Origin: Streptomyces endophytica
GTDB lineage: Bacteria > Actinomycetota > Actinomycetes > Streptomycetales > Streptomycetaceae
DNA length: 64,000 nucleotides
Direction: 5' to 3'
Assembly: GCF_026153355.1 (NCBI RefSeq)
Contig: NZ_CP110636.1
Coordinates: 4,340,001-4,404,000, forward strand
Translations under genes and position numbers: made by a program
Shown: positions 33,003-40,828 of the stretch, in pieces
Layout: every line of letters starts with the position of its first letter
Numbering within the stretch: position 1 is the first letter of the stretch
Notes under the pieces: model-generated
Database searches by the model: none
What the model saw: only the letters and a program-made list of their open reading frames with translations
Told to the model about the DNA's origin: nothing

Positions 33003-33854
33003 ATGAAGCTGCGCTGGTCCCGAACGCTCACCCTGCTGCCCGCCCTCGCCCTCGCCCTTGGTTTCGCCTCCGCTCCCGCTTCCGCCGACGCCCCCACCGT
33101 CCGCAGCGGCTGGAACGACTTCTCGTGCAAGCCCTCCGCCGCCCACCCCCGGCCGGTGGTCCTGGTGCACGGCACGCTCGGCAACTCCGTGGACAACTGG
33201 CTCGGTCTCGCGCCCTACTTGGTGGCCCGCGGTTACTGCGTCTTCTCCCTGGACTACGGCCAACTCCCCGGCGTACCGCTCTTCCACGGCCTGGGTCCGG
33301 TCGACGCCTCCGCCGGGCAGCTCGCCACCTATGTGGACCGGGTGCTCGCCGCCACCGGGACGGACAAGGTGGACCTCGTCGGCCACTCGCAGGGCGGCAT
33401 GATGGCGCGGGTCTACCTGAAGTTCCACGGTGGCGCCGGCAAGGTGAACACGCTGGTCGGGCTGGCCCCCGACAACCACGGCACCGATCTCGACGGCCTG
33501 ACCCGCCTGCTGGCCCACTTCCCCGGTGCCAAGCAGTACCTGAGCAAGCTGACCCCGGGGCTGACCGACCAGATCGTCGGCTCGGACGTGCTCAACCGCC
33601 TCAACGCGGGCGGCGACACCGTTCCCGGGGTGCACTACACCGTGATCGCCACCAAGTACGACGAGGTTGTCACGCCCTACCGGAGCGGCTACCTGGACGG
33701 GCCCGACGTGCACAACGTCCTGCTCCAGGACCTGTGCGCGGTCGACCTCTCCGAGCACGTCGCCATCGGGATCGCCGACCCGGTGGCCTTCCACGAGACG
33801 GCCAACGCCCTCGACCCGGCCCACGCCACCCCGACCACCTGCCTCAACGGCTGA
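33003..33854 (+). CDS. Secreted lipase/esterase, alpha/beta hydrolase (lipase class 2 type)
   Basis: 283 aa, ATG with aaggag 7 nt upstream. Signal peptide MKLRWSRTLTLLPALALAL to ASA at about residue 29. Oxyanion region VVLVHGTLGN, nucleophile Ser in GHSQGG, probable acid Asp in TKYDEVVTP and His in LSEHVAIG. Two Cys (CKPS near the N-terminus, C near the end at TTCLNG) could form a disulphide. This order is that of extracellular class-2 lipases of Streptomyces. It would hydrolyse acylglycerols or esters outside the cell. Followed by a strong terminator; monocistronic. Confidence 0.9.
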   Translation: MKLRWSRTLTLLPALALALGFASAPASADAPTVRSGWNDFSCKPSAAHPRPVVLVHGTLGNSVDNWLGLAPYLVARGYCVFSLDYGQLPGVPLFHGLGPVDASAGQLATYVDRVLAATGTDKVDLVGHSQGGMMARVYLKFHGGAGKVNTLVGLAPDNHGTDLDGLTRLLAHFPGAKQYLSKLTPGLTDQIVGSDVLNRLNAGGDTVPGVHYTVIATKYDEVVTPYRSGYLDGPDVHNVLLQDLCAVDLSEHVAIGIADPVAFHETANALDPAHATPTTCLNG

Positions 33855-33861
33855 CGACGGC

Positions 33862-33897
33862 CGGCCCGGCCCCCGCTCCCGCGCGGGGGCCGGGCCG
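33862..33897 (+). terminator. Perfect 15-bp hairpin after the lipase gene
   Basis: cggcccggcccccgc (33862-33876) and gcgggggccgggccg (33883-33897) with a 6-nt loop, 8 nt after the stop. It also faces the convergent TetR gene ending at 33921. Confidence 0.8.
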
Positions 33898-33920
33898 TAC
33901 GCATTCCCCGGGGCGCGGTC

Positions 33921-34508
33921 TCAGTCCGCGGTCAGCAGGGCGTCGGTGCACTGCTCGGCCAGCTCCTCGGCATGCGCGGGCAGCGGCTCCCCGCCGCGCA
34001 GATGGCGGCGCACCAGGGACAGCGGCAGGTCGACGACGGCGAGCGACACCCGCTCCAGGCCCAGCTCGCCGTGCAGCCCCAGCGCGCCCGCGAGCGCCGC
34101 CACCGCCGCCCGGACCCGCATGTTCCCCTCGTCCGCGCGGCGCAGCTGCTCCTCCGGCCAGTCGTCCCGGCCGAACTCGTGCGCCCCGTAGAGGAGCAGC
34201 GCGGCCTCCTGGGGGTGCGTACGGCTCCACGCGACCACGTGCCGGGAGGCCGCCCGGCCCCCGGCGCGCGGCCCGTCCCCCGAGCGCAGGGCCGCGAAAT
34301 AGCCCTCCTGGAAGCCCTCGACGGTACGCAGCCACACCTCGGCGAGGAGTGCCGGGCGGCCGGCGAAACGGTGGTACAGCGAGCCGCTGGGGGCGCCGAC
34401 GGCCTGGGCGACCGCGGACATCGTGACGCCCGAGGGGCCGTGCTCGGCGGCCAGCCGGACGGCGGCGTCGAGGAGCTGCGAAATCTCGAAACGGGGTGGC
34501 CTGGCCAT
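33921..34508 (-). CDS. TetR-family regulator
   Basis: 195 aa. HTH at residues 27-49: VTMSAVAQAVGAPSGSLYHRF. The C-terminal helical domain contains SRHVVAWSRTHPQEAALLLYGA. The gene is divergent from an SRPBCC-type gene with a 122-nt intergenic containing a 7-4-7 inverted repeat. A local repressor, likely of itself and the neighbour. The start ATG is only about 20 nt from AT-rich promoter-like sequence, so its leader must be short. Confidence 0.9.
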   Translation of the reverse strand: MARPPRFEISQLLDAAVRLAAEHGPSGVTMSAVAQAVGAPSGSLYHRFAGRPALLAEVWLRTVEGFQEGYFAALRSGDGPRAGGRAASRHVVAWSRTHPQEAALLLYGAHEFGRDDWPEEQLRRADEGNMRVRAAVAALAGALGLHGELGLERVSLAVVDLPLSLVRRHLRGGEPLPAHAEELAEQCTDALLTAD

Positions 34509-34534
34509 GTTCTAGAGGGTACTCTCCATAACAA

Positions 34535-34552
34535 TTGGAGGCATCCCTCCAA
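34535..34552. promoter_or_regulatory. TetR operator candidate in a divergent promoter
   Basis: ttggagg-catc-cctccaa is a perfect 7-4-7 inverted repeat in the AT-rich part of the 34509-34629 gap. A smaller agag-N4-ctct repeat lies beside it at about 34513-34526. Position suggests autoregulation by the TetR at 33921-34508. Confidence 0.6.
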
Positions 34553-34629
34553 AACCTGTTCACCCTGCGCTGCGCCCACGTCGCCCCGTGGGCCGGCGTC
34601 CGCCCCACGCCTCACGGAAAGGCCGTCCG

Positions 34630-35112
34630 ATGGGTGTCTACAACGTGCACGAGCGGGTGCTGCCCGTCCCCGACGCCGAGGCCGGCCTGCTGATCGACGG
34701 CCTCTCCGGCACCGGCGACCGGCTCTGGCCGGGCCGCGACTGGGCCCCGATGGTGCTCGACGGCCCGCTCGCGGCGGGCGCCGCCGGCGGCCACGGCCCG
34801 GTCCGGTACACCGTCGCCGCCTACGTCCCGGGCCGCTGGGTCCGCTTCGCCTTCACCGGTCCGCGGGGCTTCGACGGTTTCCACGAGTACACCGTCCACC
34901 CGCTCGGACCCGACCGCACCCTGCTGCGCCACACCCTCGCCATGCGCGCCCGCGGCCCGGCCCGGCTCAGCTGGCCGCTGGCCTTCCGCCGGCTCCACGA
35001 CGCGGCCCTGGAGGACAGCCTGGACCGCGCCGAACGCGCCTGTACCGGCCGCGTCGCCCGGCCCGCCCGCTGGAGCCGCTCCGTCCGCCTGCTGCGCCGC
35101 CTCGTCCGCTGA
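34630..35112 (+). CDS. SRPBCC-family protein
   Basis: 160 aa, ATG. Pattern of a polyketide-cyclase/START-like fold: HERVLPVPDAEAGLLIDGLSG, GRDWAPMVLDGPL, VRYTVAAYVPGRWVRFAFTG and FDGFHEYTVHPL, then a long C-terminal helix. The last 25 residues are Arg-rich. SRPBCC proteins bind hydrophobic ligands; many are unassigned. Divergent from a TetR gene that probably senses a related ligand. Confidence 0.7.
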   Translation: MGVYNVHERVLPVPDAEAGLLIDGLSGTGDRLWPGRDWAPMVLDGPLAAGAAGGHGPVRYTVAAYVPGRWVRFAFTGPRGFDGFHEYTVHPLGPDRTLLRHTLAMRARGPARLSWPLAFRRLHDAALEDSLDRAERACTGRVARPARWSRSVRLLRRLVR

Positions 35113-35118
35113 GCGGCC

Positions 35119-36411
35119 TCACCGCCCGCGGACCCGCGCCCGGCGCAGCGTCAGGAAGCCGAGCGCCGCACCGGCGAGGACCACCGGGATCACCAGCAGC
35201 CGGCCGGAGAAGACGAGGACCGCGGCCGTCAGCACGGCGCTCGCGCCCACGCCGCACCACAGGGGAGTGCGACGCGGCAGCAGCACCAGTGCGGCGGCCA
35301 GGCCGGCGAGGGTCACCGCCGCCAGGCAGGTGGCGGTGGCCCGCATCAGCACGTCCAGATCGGCGTTCCCGGCGCCGGCCGGCACACCGAGGCCGACGGC
35401 CGCCGCCCCCAGTACCGCCAGCGAACGCCGCGGCACCTGCCCCGGCGCGCCCCCCTTGGCCAGCCAGCGCGGCGCCGCCCCGTCCCGGCCGAGCGCGGCC
35501 CCGAGCCGGGAGGCCCCGGCCAGATACGAGTTGACCGCCCCGAAGGTCAGGAAGACCGCCGCCGCGGCGGCCACCGGACGGGCCGCGGAGCCCACACTGC
35601 GGGCCAGCAGCTCGGTCAGCGGGGTGTCGGTCCGGGCCGCGTCCGGCCCCAGCGCCCCGATCGTGGTCACCGCGAGCCCCAGATACAGCACCGTGATCAC
35701 GGCCAGCGTCCGGCGCGTCACCCGCGGCAGATCCCGTACCGGATCGGCGAACTCGCCCGCCAGATGGCTGGCGGCCTCCCACCCGGCGAACGCGAAGAAC
35801 AGCACCGAGGCCGCGGACCCGACGGACGTCCAGCCTCCCGGCAGGAACGGGGTGAAATTCCCGGCCGACACCTCAGGGGCGGCCGCCACCACGGCGCACA
35901 ACAGCACCGCCGCCAGCAGACCGCCGAGCAGCAGCTGCACCCGGCCCGACATCCGCAGCCCCACCGCGTTGGAGGCCAGCGAACCGGCCAGCACCACCCC
36001 GGCGACGCCGGCCGCACCCGCCTCGCCCCAACCCACCGCGCCGGCCACGTACTTCCCGCCGATCCACGCCGCCGCGACCACGCCGATCGGCACCGCCCCG
36101 TAGAACCACCAGCCCACCACGGCCGCGGCCCGCGGACCGAACGCCCGGTGGACGTACGTCGCGACACCCCCGCCGTCCGGGAACCGCGCGCCGAGCGCCG
36201 CGAACGACGCGGCCACCGGTACGCACAGGGCCAGCAGCACCACCCAGGCCAGGAGCGAGGCCGGGCCGGCCGCCGCGGCGGCCAGCGACGGCAGGGTCAG
36301 CACGCCGGGGCCGAGCACCGCACCGGCGCACAACGCGGTACCGCCGCCGACGCCGAGCCGCCGAACATCCGAGCGTATCGAAGCAGGAAGAGAAGTCTGT
36401 TGTGCGGTCAC
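35119..36411 (-). CDS. APC-family amino-acid permease
   Basis: 430 aa from a GTG. About 12 hydrophobic segments. TM1 has the unwound GPGVLTLPSL motif of APC transporters. The TM2-3 loop GARFPDGGGVATYVHRAFGP is the APC consensus block, and TM6 contains FFAFAGWEAASHL. Secondary transporter of amino acids or amines across the membrane. It is divergent from an Lrp/AsnC regulator with 71 nt between the starts, a classic arrangement for amino-acid exporters or importers under Lrp control. Confidence 0.88.
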   Translation of the reverse strand: MTAQQTSLPASIRSDVRRLGVGGGTALCAGAVLGPGVLTLPSLAAAAAGPASLLAWVVLLALCVPVAASFAALGARFPDGGGVATYVHRAFGPRAAAVVGWWFYGAVPIGVVAAAWIGGKYVAGAVGWGEAGAAGVAGVVLAGSLASNAVGLRMSGRVQLLLGGLLAAVLLCAVVAAAPEVSAGNFTPFLPGGWTSVGSAASVLFFAFAGWEAASHLAGEFADPVRDLPRVTRRTLAVITVLYLGLAVTTIGALGPDAARTDTPLTELLARSVGSAARPVAAAAAVFLTFGAVNSYLAGASRLGAALGRDGAAPRWLAKGGAPGQVPRRSLAVLGAAAVGLGVPAGAGNADLDVLMRATATCLAAVTLAGLAAALVLLPRRTPLWCGVGASAVLTAAVLVFSGRLLVIPVVLAGAALGFLTLRRARVRGR

Positions 36412-36454
36412 AGTCGCCGAAGGTAATCGTCCACGTGATCAAGAAGGGCTCACA

Positions 36455-36469
36455 CCGAACGAAATTCGG
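36455..36469. promoter_or_regulatory. Inverted repeat between permease and Lrp gene
   Basis: ccgaa-cgaaa-ttcgg, perfect 5-5-5, inside the 71-nt divergent gap. Size and AT-rich centre fit an Lrp/AsnC dimer site. Confidence 0.4.
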
Positions 36470-36482
36470 CGGCTGCGCCACC

Positions 36483-36959
36483 ATGGTCCTCATGGACGAC
36501 ATTGATTCGGCGATTGTCCGCGAACTGCAGCGCGATGCACGGCAGACCAACCGCGAACTGGCCCGCAGGCTCAACATCGCGCCCTCCACCTGTCTGGAGC
36601 GGGTCCGTGCCCTGCGTGCCCGAGGTGTGATCACCGGCTACCGCGCCACCGTGGACCTGCGCACCCTCAACCGCCCCGTACAGGCGCTCTTGGCCATCCG
36701 CATCCGCCCGTTGGGCCGCGAGGTCATCGAGCGCTTCAAGAAGTTCCTGACCTCGCTGCCCGAGGTGCTCAGCGTCTACGTCGTCGCGGGCGGCGACGAC
36801 TTCCTCGTCCACGTCGCCGTCCCGGACGTCGACCGGCTGCACGCACTCCTGATGGACCAGGTCTTCAAACGCCGCGAAGTGGTGGACTGCCGCAGCTCGT
36901 TCATCTACCAGCACGTCGCCAGCGACGTCATCGAACCGCTGCCCCCGAACGGCGCGTAG
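36483..36959 (+). CDS. Lrp/AsnC-family regulator
   Basis: 158 aa from ATG 36483; ATG 36492 is the alternative. N-terminal winged HTH (IVRELQRDARQTNRELARRLN ... STCLERVRALRARGVITGY, quoted in parts), then the RAM ligand-binding domain (LLAIRIRPLG, VLSVYVVAGGDDFLVHVAV). Typical length for the family. Amino acid-responsive regulator, probably of the divergent permease. Confidence 0.9.
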   Translation: MVLMDDIDSAIVRELQRDARQTNRELARRLNIAPSTCLERVRALRARGVITGYRATVDLRTLNRPVQALLAIRIRPLGREVIERFKKFLTSLPEVLSVYVVAGGDDFLVHVAVPDVDRLHALLMDQVFKRREVVDCRSSFIYQHVASDVIEPLPPNGA

Positions 36960-36984
36960 TGCGGGGCACCGCCCACACAGCACA

Positions 36985-37015
36985 CCGCCGCCCCCACACG
37001 CGGAGGGGGCGGCGG
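36985..37015. terminator. Bidirectional 11-bp hairpin
   Basis: ccgccgccccc (36985-36995) pairs perfectly with gggggcggcgg (37005-37015), loop 9 nt, between convergent stops at 36959 and 37058. Confidence 0.75.
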
Positions 37016-37057
37016 CACTCCCGGCGTCAGCCGGGCCTGTGGGGGGCTTGTGGGGGC

Positions 37058-38079
37058 TCAGCCGTGGTGGCGGGCGGCCTTGCGACGGCTGGTGGCGAAC
37101 AGCACCCCGGCACCGGTGGCCAGCACGGCCGCACCACCGATGGCCAGCGGGGCGGTGGAGGAGTCACCACCGGTCTCGGCCAACTGCTGCCCGTTGACCG
37201 GCTTGGCGTCCCCGTTCGTCCGCGCGGCGTTGCCGTCGCTCTTCGGGGCGGCCGCACCATGGCCGGAGGCCGTCGCACCGGCCCCGTCCGCCTGGTCCGA
37301 CATCGTCATCGCGTCGTTGCCGTCACCGTGCCGGCCGTGGGCGCTCATGTCCATCGAGGACTTGTCCGCGCCCGCCGCGAGCTGGCCGTCGGTCGGCGCG
37401 GAGGCGGCCGGCGCGGGCGCCGTGGCGGTCCGGGTACCGCCGCTGCCCTTTCCGAACACCACGTCCGAGCAGGTGTAGAACGCCTCGGGGCTGTCCGAAC
37501 GCTGCCAGATGCTGTAGATCAGGTGCCGCCCGGACCGCTGCGGGACGGTGCCGTCGAAGACGTACTCACCGTTCGTCAGCCTCGGGTCGGTGACCTTCGC
37601 GAACGGCTTCGACTCCAGGTCCGACCACTTCAGCGGCTTGCTCGGGTCGTAGCCCGGCTTGGTGAGGTAGAGCTCGAAGGAACCCTTGTGCGGAGCGGTG
37701 GCCTTGTAGCGGAAGGTGTGCTTGCCGGCCTGCATCTTCGACGCGGGCCAGTCGGCGCGCGGCAGGTCGAGGCCCTTGAACTCGGCATTGCCGGCGCTGC
37801 ACAGCTTGCCGTTCGGGATCTTCTCCTTGGACCGGCCGCCGGCGTTGCCGTCCCGCACCCCGTTCCAGTCGTAGAACGCCTGCGCCCCGCCGGCCTGCAC
37901 GGCCGCCTTGCACGCCGCGGACTTGGGCTCTCCGGCCCCTCCGCGTAACAGGCCATCACCCGGCTGACCGGGTCCGACATCGAGCCGTGCGCGGCAGCCG
38001 GAGTCGCGGCGAGCACGGTGAGCGCCAGCGGGGCGATACCGGCCAGTGCGATCCCGGTGGCCTTGCGACGAGCGGTCAT
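37058..38079 (-). CDS. Sortase-anchored AA10 lytic polysaccharide monooxygenase, frameshifted as sequenced
   Basis: About 340 aa expected, from ATG 38079 with aaggag upstream. A signal peptide ending PAAA puts the catalytic His at mature position 1 (HGSMSDPVSR). The second copper ligand is the His in TAPHKGSFELYLT. Other AA10 blocks are QAFYDWNGV and HLIYSIWQRSDSPEAFYTCSDVVF. After a Ser/Ala/Asp-rich linker the C-terminus has LAETG, a TM segment and RRKAARHHG, a class E sortase signal. The frame breaks between CYAEGPE and SPKSAAC: one C is missing near 37924-37927, so neither frame gives the whole protein. It would oxidatively cleave chitin or cellulose at the cell surface. A 9-bp hairpin lies in its leader (38183-38212). 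Confidence 0.85.
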
Positions 38080-38413
38080 GGTGGGGGTCTCCTTCATCAG
38101 GTGCGTCGAGCAGTGGGGGGCAACAGCGGGGGAAAGCAGCTGTCGCAGGAGGCAGCCGAGGGTGGGGGGTCGGACGCAGACACCGGCGCCGCCCCCCGGT
38201 GACCGGCGCCGGCGGCCCGCAATGCCGCCTTGCGAGAAGCACGCTAGCCCCGCTGAACAGCCAATTCGCCCCCGGAAGCCGGTTGGTGAGGATCTTTATG
38301 GCGCACTTAAGGGACCGCTAAGCGGGGCCACAGGCAGGCCGGGAGGAAACGGGCGTGGCGGGCCGGGGCGGTCGTCCCGGGCCGTTGTCAGTGGTCGATG
38401 GCAGCATCGGGGC
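38080..38413. other. 334-nt divergent gap between the LPMO and methyltransferase-Nudix genes
   Basis: Contains ccggcgccg (38183-38191) and cggcgccgg (38204-38212), a 9-bp stem with a 12-nt loop in the LPMO leader. A less GC-rich block at about 38255-38325 probably holds the minus-strand promoter, and a short cttaa...ctaag imperfect repeat lies at about 38305-38323. No DasR-type site was recognised. No small gene recognised. Confidence 0.45.
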
Positions 38414-39625
38414 ATGAGCACGCAGACGCCCGCCGACCCGTCCCCGCAGCCCCGCGACCTGACCCCCGACGATCCCGGCCGTCCCGCCGGGCCGGGACCG
38501 GCCGGGCAGGGACCGGCCGGCCTTCCGGTGGCCGACGCGGCCTACTGGGAGGCCGCCGCCGAGACCTTTGACGACGAGCCGGACCATGGGCTGCGCGACC
38601 CGGCCGTGCGCGCGGCCTGGGCCGCCCGGTTGCGGACGTGGCTGCCGGCCGGGCCCGCCGAGGTGCTCGATCTGGGCTGCGGCACGGGGAGTCTGGCCCT
38701 GCTCGCCGCGGAGCAGGGGCACCGCGTCCTGGGCGTCGACCGGTCCCCGCGCATGATCGAGCGGGCCCGCGCCAAGCTCGCCGGGCGGGACGCCGCCTTC
38801 CTGGTCGGTGACGCCGCCGAACCACCCGTGGGGGAGCGGCGGTTCGACGTCGTGCTGGTGCGCCATCTGCTGTGGGCGCTGCCCGATCCGGCGGCCGCGC
38901 TGCGCCGGTGGGCAGGTCTGCTGGTGCCCGGCGGGCGGCTGGTCCTGGTGGAGGGCCGCTGGGGCGAAGCGGACCCGATCGGCATCCCGGCCGACGAACT
39001 GACCCGCCTCGTCGGCCCGTTGGCGGAGCGCACGGCCGTGCAGGACCTCACGCGCGAGGCGGTGCTGTGGGGCAAGGAGGTCCGTGACGAGCGGTATGTC
39101 CTGCTCGCCGACCTGCCGCGCCGGCACACCGAAGTCGTCGACGTCCATCTGGTGGTGCGGCGCGGTGCCGAGGTGCTGCTGGCCCGGCGGGCCGGGACCG
39201 GCTATGCGGACGGCCTCCTCAACTGCCCCTCGGGCCATGCCGAGGACGGTGAGGACGTCCGCGAGGCGGTGGTCCGGGAGGCCGCGGAGGAGCTCGGGCT
39301 GCGGCTGGCGCCCGAGGACGTCCGGGCCGCCCTGGTCATGCAGCACCGCGCACCGCCCCCGGCCCGGCCCCGGATCGGCTGGTTCTTCGAGGTGGCGTAC
39401 GGCACCGGCGGCGAGCCGTGGAACCGCGAGCCGGACAAGTGCGCCGGCCTGGCGTGGCACCGCCTGGACGCCCTGCCGGACGACATGGTCGCCTACTGCC
39501 GGGCCGGTCTGGAGGGCCTGCGCGCCGGCCACCGCTTCCTGCTCCACTGGCACCGGCCCGGCGACCCGATCGCCTACGACCCCGCGTCGCCGGGCCGCGC
39601 GGTGCCCCTGGACGCCTCGCCATGA
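38414..39625 (+). CDS. Fused SAM methyltransferase and Nudix hydrolase
   Basis: 403 aa. Residues about 40-215 are a class I methyltransferase: DLGCGTGSLALLA (motif I), VDRSPRMIERAR, FLVGDA, LVPGGRLVLVEGR. A bridging segment (WGKEVRDERYVLLAD) follows. Residues about 238-395 are a Nudix domain with the complete box GHAEDGEDVREAVVREAAEELGL (quoted as the Gx5Ex7REUxEExGU pattern). It has no signal peptide. The MTase could methylate a small molecule, and the Nudix half hydrolyse a nucleoside-diphosphate-linked substrate; both halves look intact. Its end overlaps the convergent GNAT gene by 52 nt. Confidence 0.9.
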   Translation: MSTQTPADPSPQPRDLTPDDPGRPAGPGPAGQGPAGLPVADAAYWEAAAETFDDEPDHGLRDPAVRAAWAARLRTWLPAGPAEVLDLGCGTGSLALLAAEQGHRVLGVDRSPRMIERARAKLAGRDAAFLVGDAAEPPVGERRFDVVLVRHLLWALPDPAAALRRWAGLLVPGGRLVLVEGRWGEADPIGIPADELTRLVGPLAERTAVQDLTREAVLWGKEVRDERYVLLADLPRRHTEVVDVHLVVRRGAEVLLARRAGTGYADGLLNCPSGHAEDGEDVREAVVREAAEELGLRLAPEDVRAALVMQHRAPPPARPRIGWFFEVAYGTGGEPWNREPDKCAGLAWHRLDALPDDMVAYCRAGLEGLRAGHRFLLHWHRPGDPIAYDPASPGRAVPLDASP

Positions 39626-40581
39626 GCCGCCCGGCCCTCCGTGCCGCCGCGCCGCCCGGGTCCCAGCTCCCCGGCGTAGGTCCACTCCCTGGTGAACGAC
39701 CGGTAGCCCAGGGCCCGGTTGATCGCGAGCATCGGGGCGTTGGAGGAGTCGTTGCCGGTGAGGGCCACCCGGCAGCCGGCCTCCCGGGCGCGGTGCAGGG
39801 ACGCGGTCTTGGCCAGCCGTGCCAGGCCCCGGCCGCGGTGGGCGCGGAGGCTGCCGGTCATCGCCGAGCCGTAGCGGCCCAGGCCGTCCGTCGCGGCCAG
39901 GCTGAGGGCGGCGATCCCGCCGTCGACGGTCACCACCGAGGTGAGGTCCGGATCGATGAGGGGGTGTTCCCAGGTGTGCCGCAGCCAGTCGTCGTAGCCC
40001 ATCGTGTCCGTCCGGACGTCACCGGGCTCGTCCGCGCTGACCTCGGCGTACGCCGCGAAGAGCGGACGCGGATCGGCCTCCCACTCCGTGCCGGAGTGCA
40101 GCCGGACGCCGGGCGGCAGTGCGGCGGGCAGCGGCGGCAGGTCTGCCGTCGGGAGGTCCAGCCGGAGGAAGTCGGCCGCGCGGGTGCGCCGGTAGCCGTG
40201 GCGTTCGGCGAAGGCCACCGCACCGGGTTCGTCGACCGCCCAGGCGAGGAGACGGGTGGCGCCGGCCGCGGCGAGGTGGTTCTCGGCCGAGGTCAGCAGG
40301 GCGTGGCCGACGCCCCGGCCCCGGTGGTCCGGATGGACGTGCGGGGTGGCCGTGGCCTGCCCCGGCCGGCTGCTCTCGTGCAGCAGCTGCGCTCGGACCG
40401 AGCCGACGACCCCGCCGTCCCGTTCGGCGACGAACAGCCGCAGGCACTGTGCCGCCGCGGCGGCGGAGACCTCCCAGGCGACGCTCTGCGGGGTGGCGAG
40501 GAGATGGGGCAGGGCCAGCCGCCGCAGATCGGCGACGGCCTTGGCGTCGGCGGGGCGGAAATCGCGCACGGTAACGGTCAT
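39574..40581 (-). CDS. Tandem-GNAT acetyltransferase
   Basis: 335 aa. First GNAT (about 1-150) has VHPDHRGRGVGHALL, the acetyl-CoA P-loop, and ERHGYRR. The second (about 160-310) has LRAHRGRGLARLAK and NAPMLAINRALGYR, so both domains keep the R-G-x-G motif. The two-domain plan resembles MshD-type acetyltransferases, but the key MshD context is absent, so substrate is left open. Final 25 residues are low-complexity and overlap the methyltransferase-Nudix gene tail to tail. Confidence 0.82.
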   Translation of the reverse strand: MTVTVRDFRPADAKAVADLRRLALPHLLATPQSVAWEVSAAAAAQCLRLFVAERDGGVVGSVRAQLLHESSRPGQATATPHVHPDHRGRGVGHALLTSAENHLAAAGATRLLAWAVDEPGAVAFAERHGYRRTRAADFLRLDLPTADLPPLPAALPPGVRLHSGTEWEADPRPLFAAYAEVSADEPGDVRTDTMGYDDWLRHTWEHPLIDPDLTSVVTVDGGIAALSLAATDGLGRYGSAMTGSLRAHRGRGLARLAKTASLHRAREAGCRVALTGNDSSNAPMLAINRALGYRSFTREWTYAGELGPGRRGGTEGRAAHGEASRGTARPGDAGS

Positions 40582-40828
40582 GACGGCGCACGGTACGCGC
40601 CGTCACGGTGCCGTGCCGCTCCTTTTTCGGTGGTCGCTGGCCGCTCCCCGCCGACGCAGGCGGCCGCTCACCCGGACCGTCACGTTCCGCACGGCAGCAC
40701 GCCGTTGGCTCATTCCGGACGGCCCGCCGACGGGTTCAGTGGTCGATACATCTATCCGGGCGTACGGTCATCGTGTCGGCCGCCGCCGGGATGCGGCGCC
40801 CGGCCGCCCACGAAGGAGGAGCCGCCTC

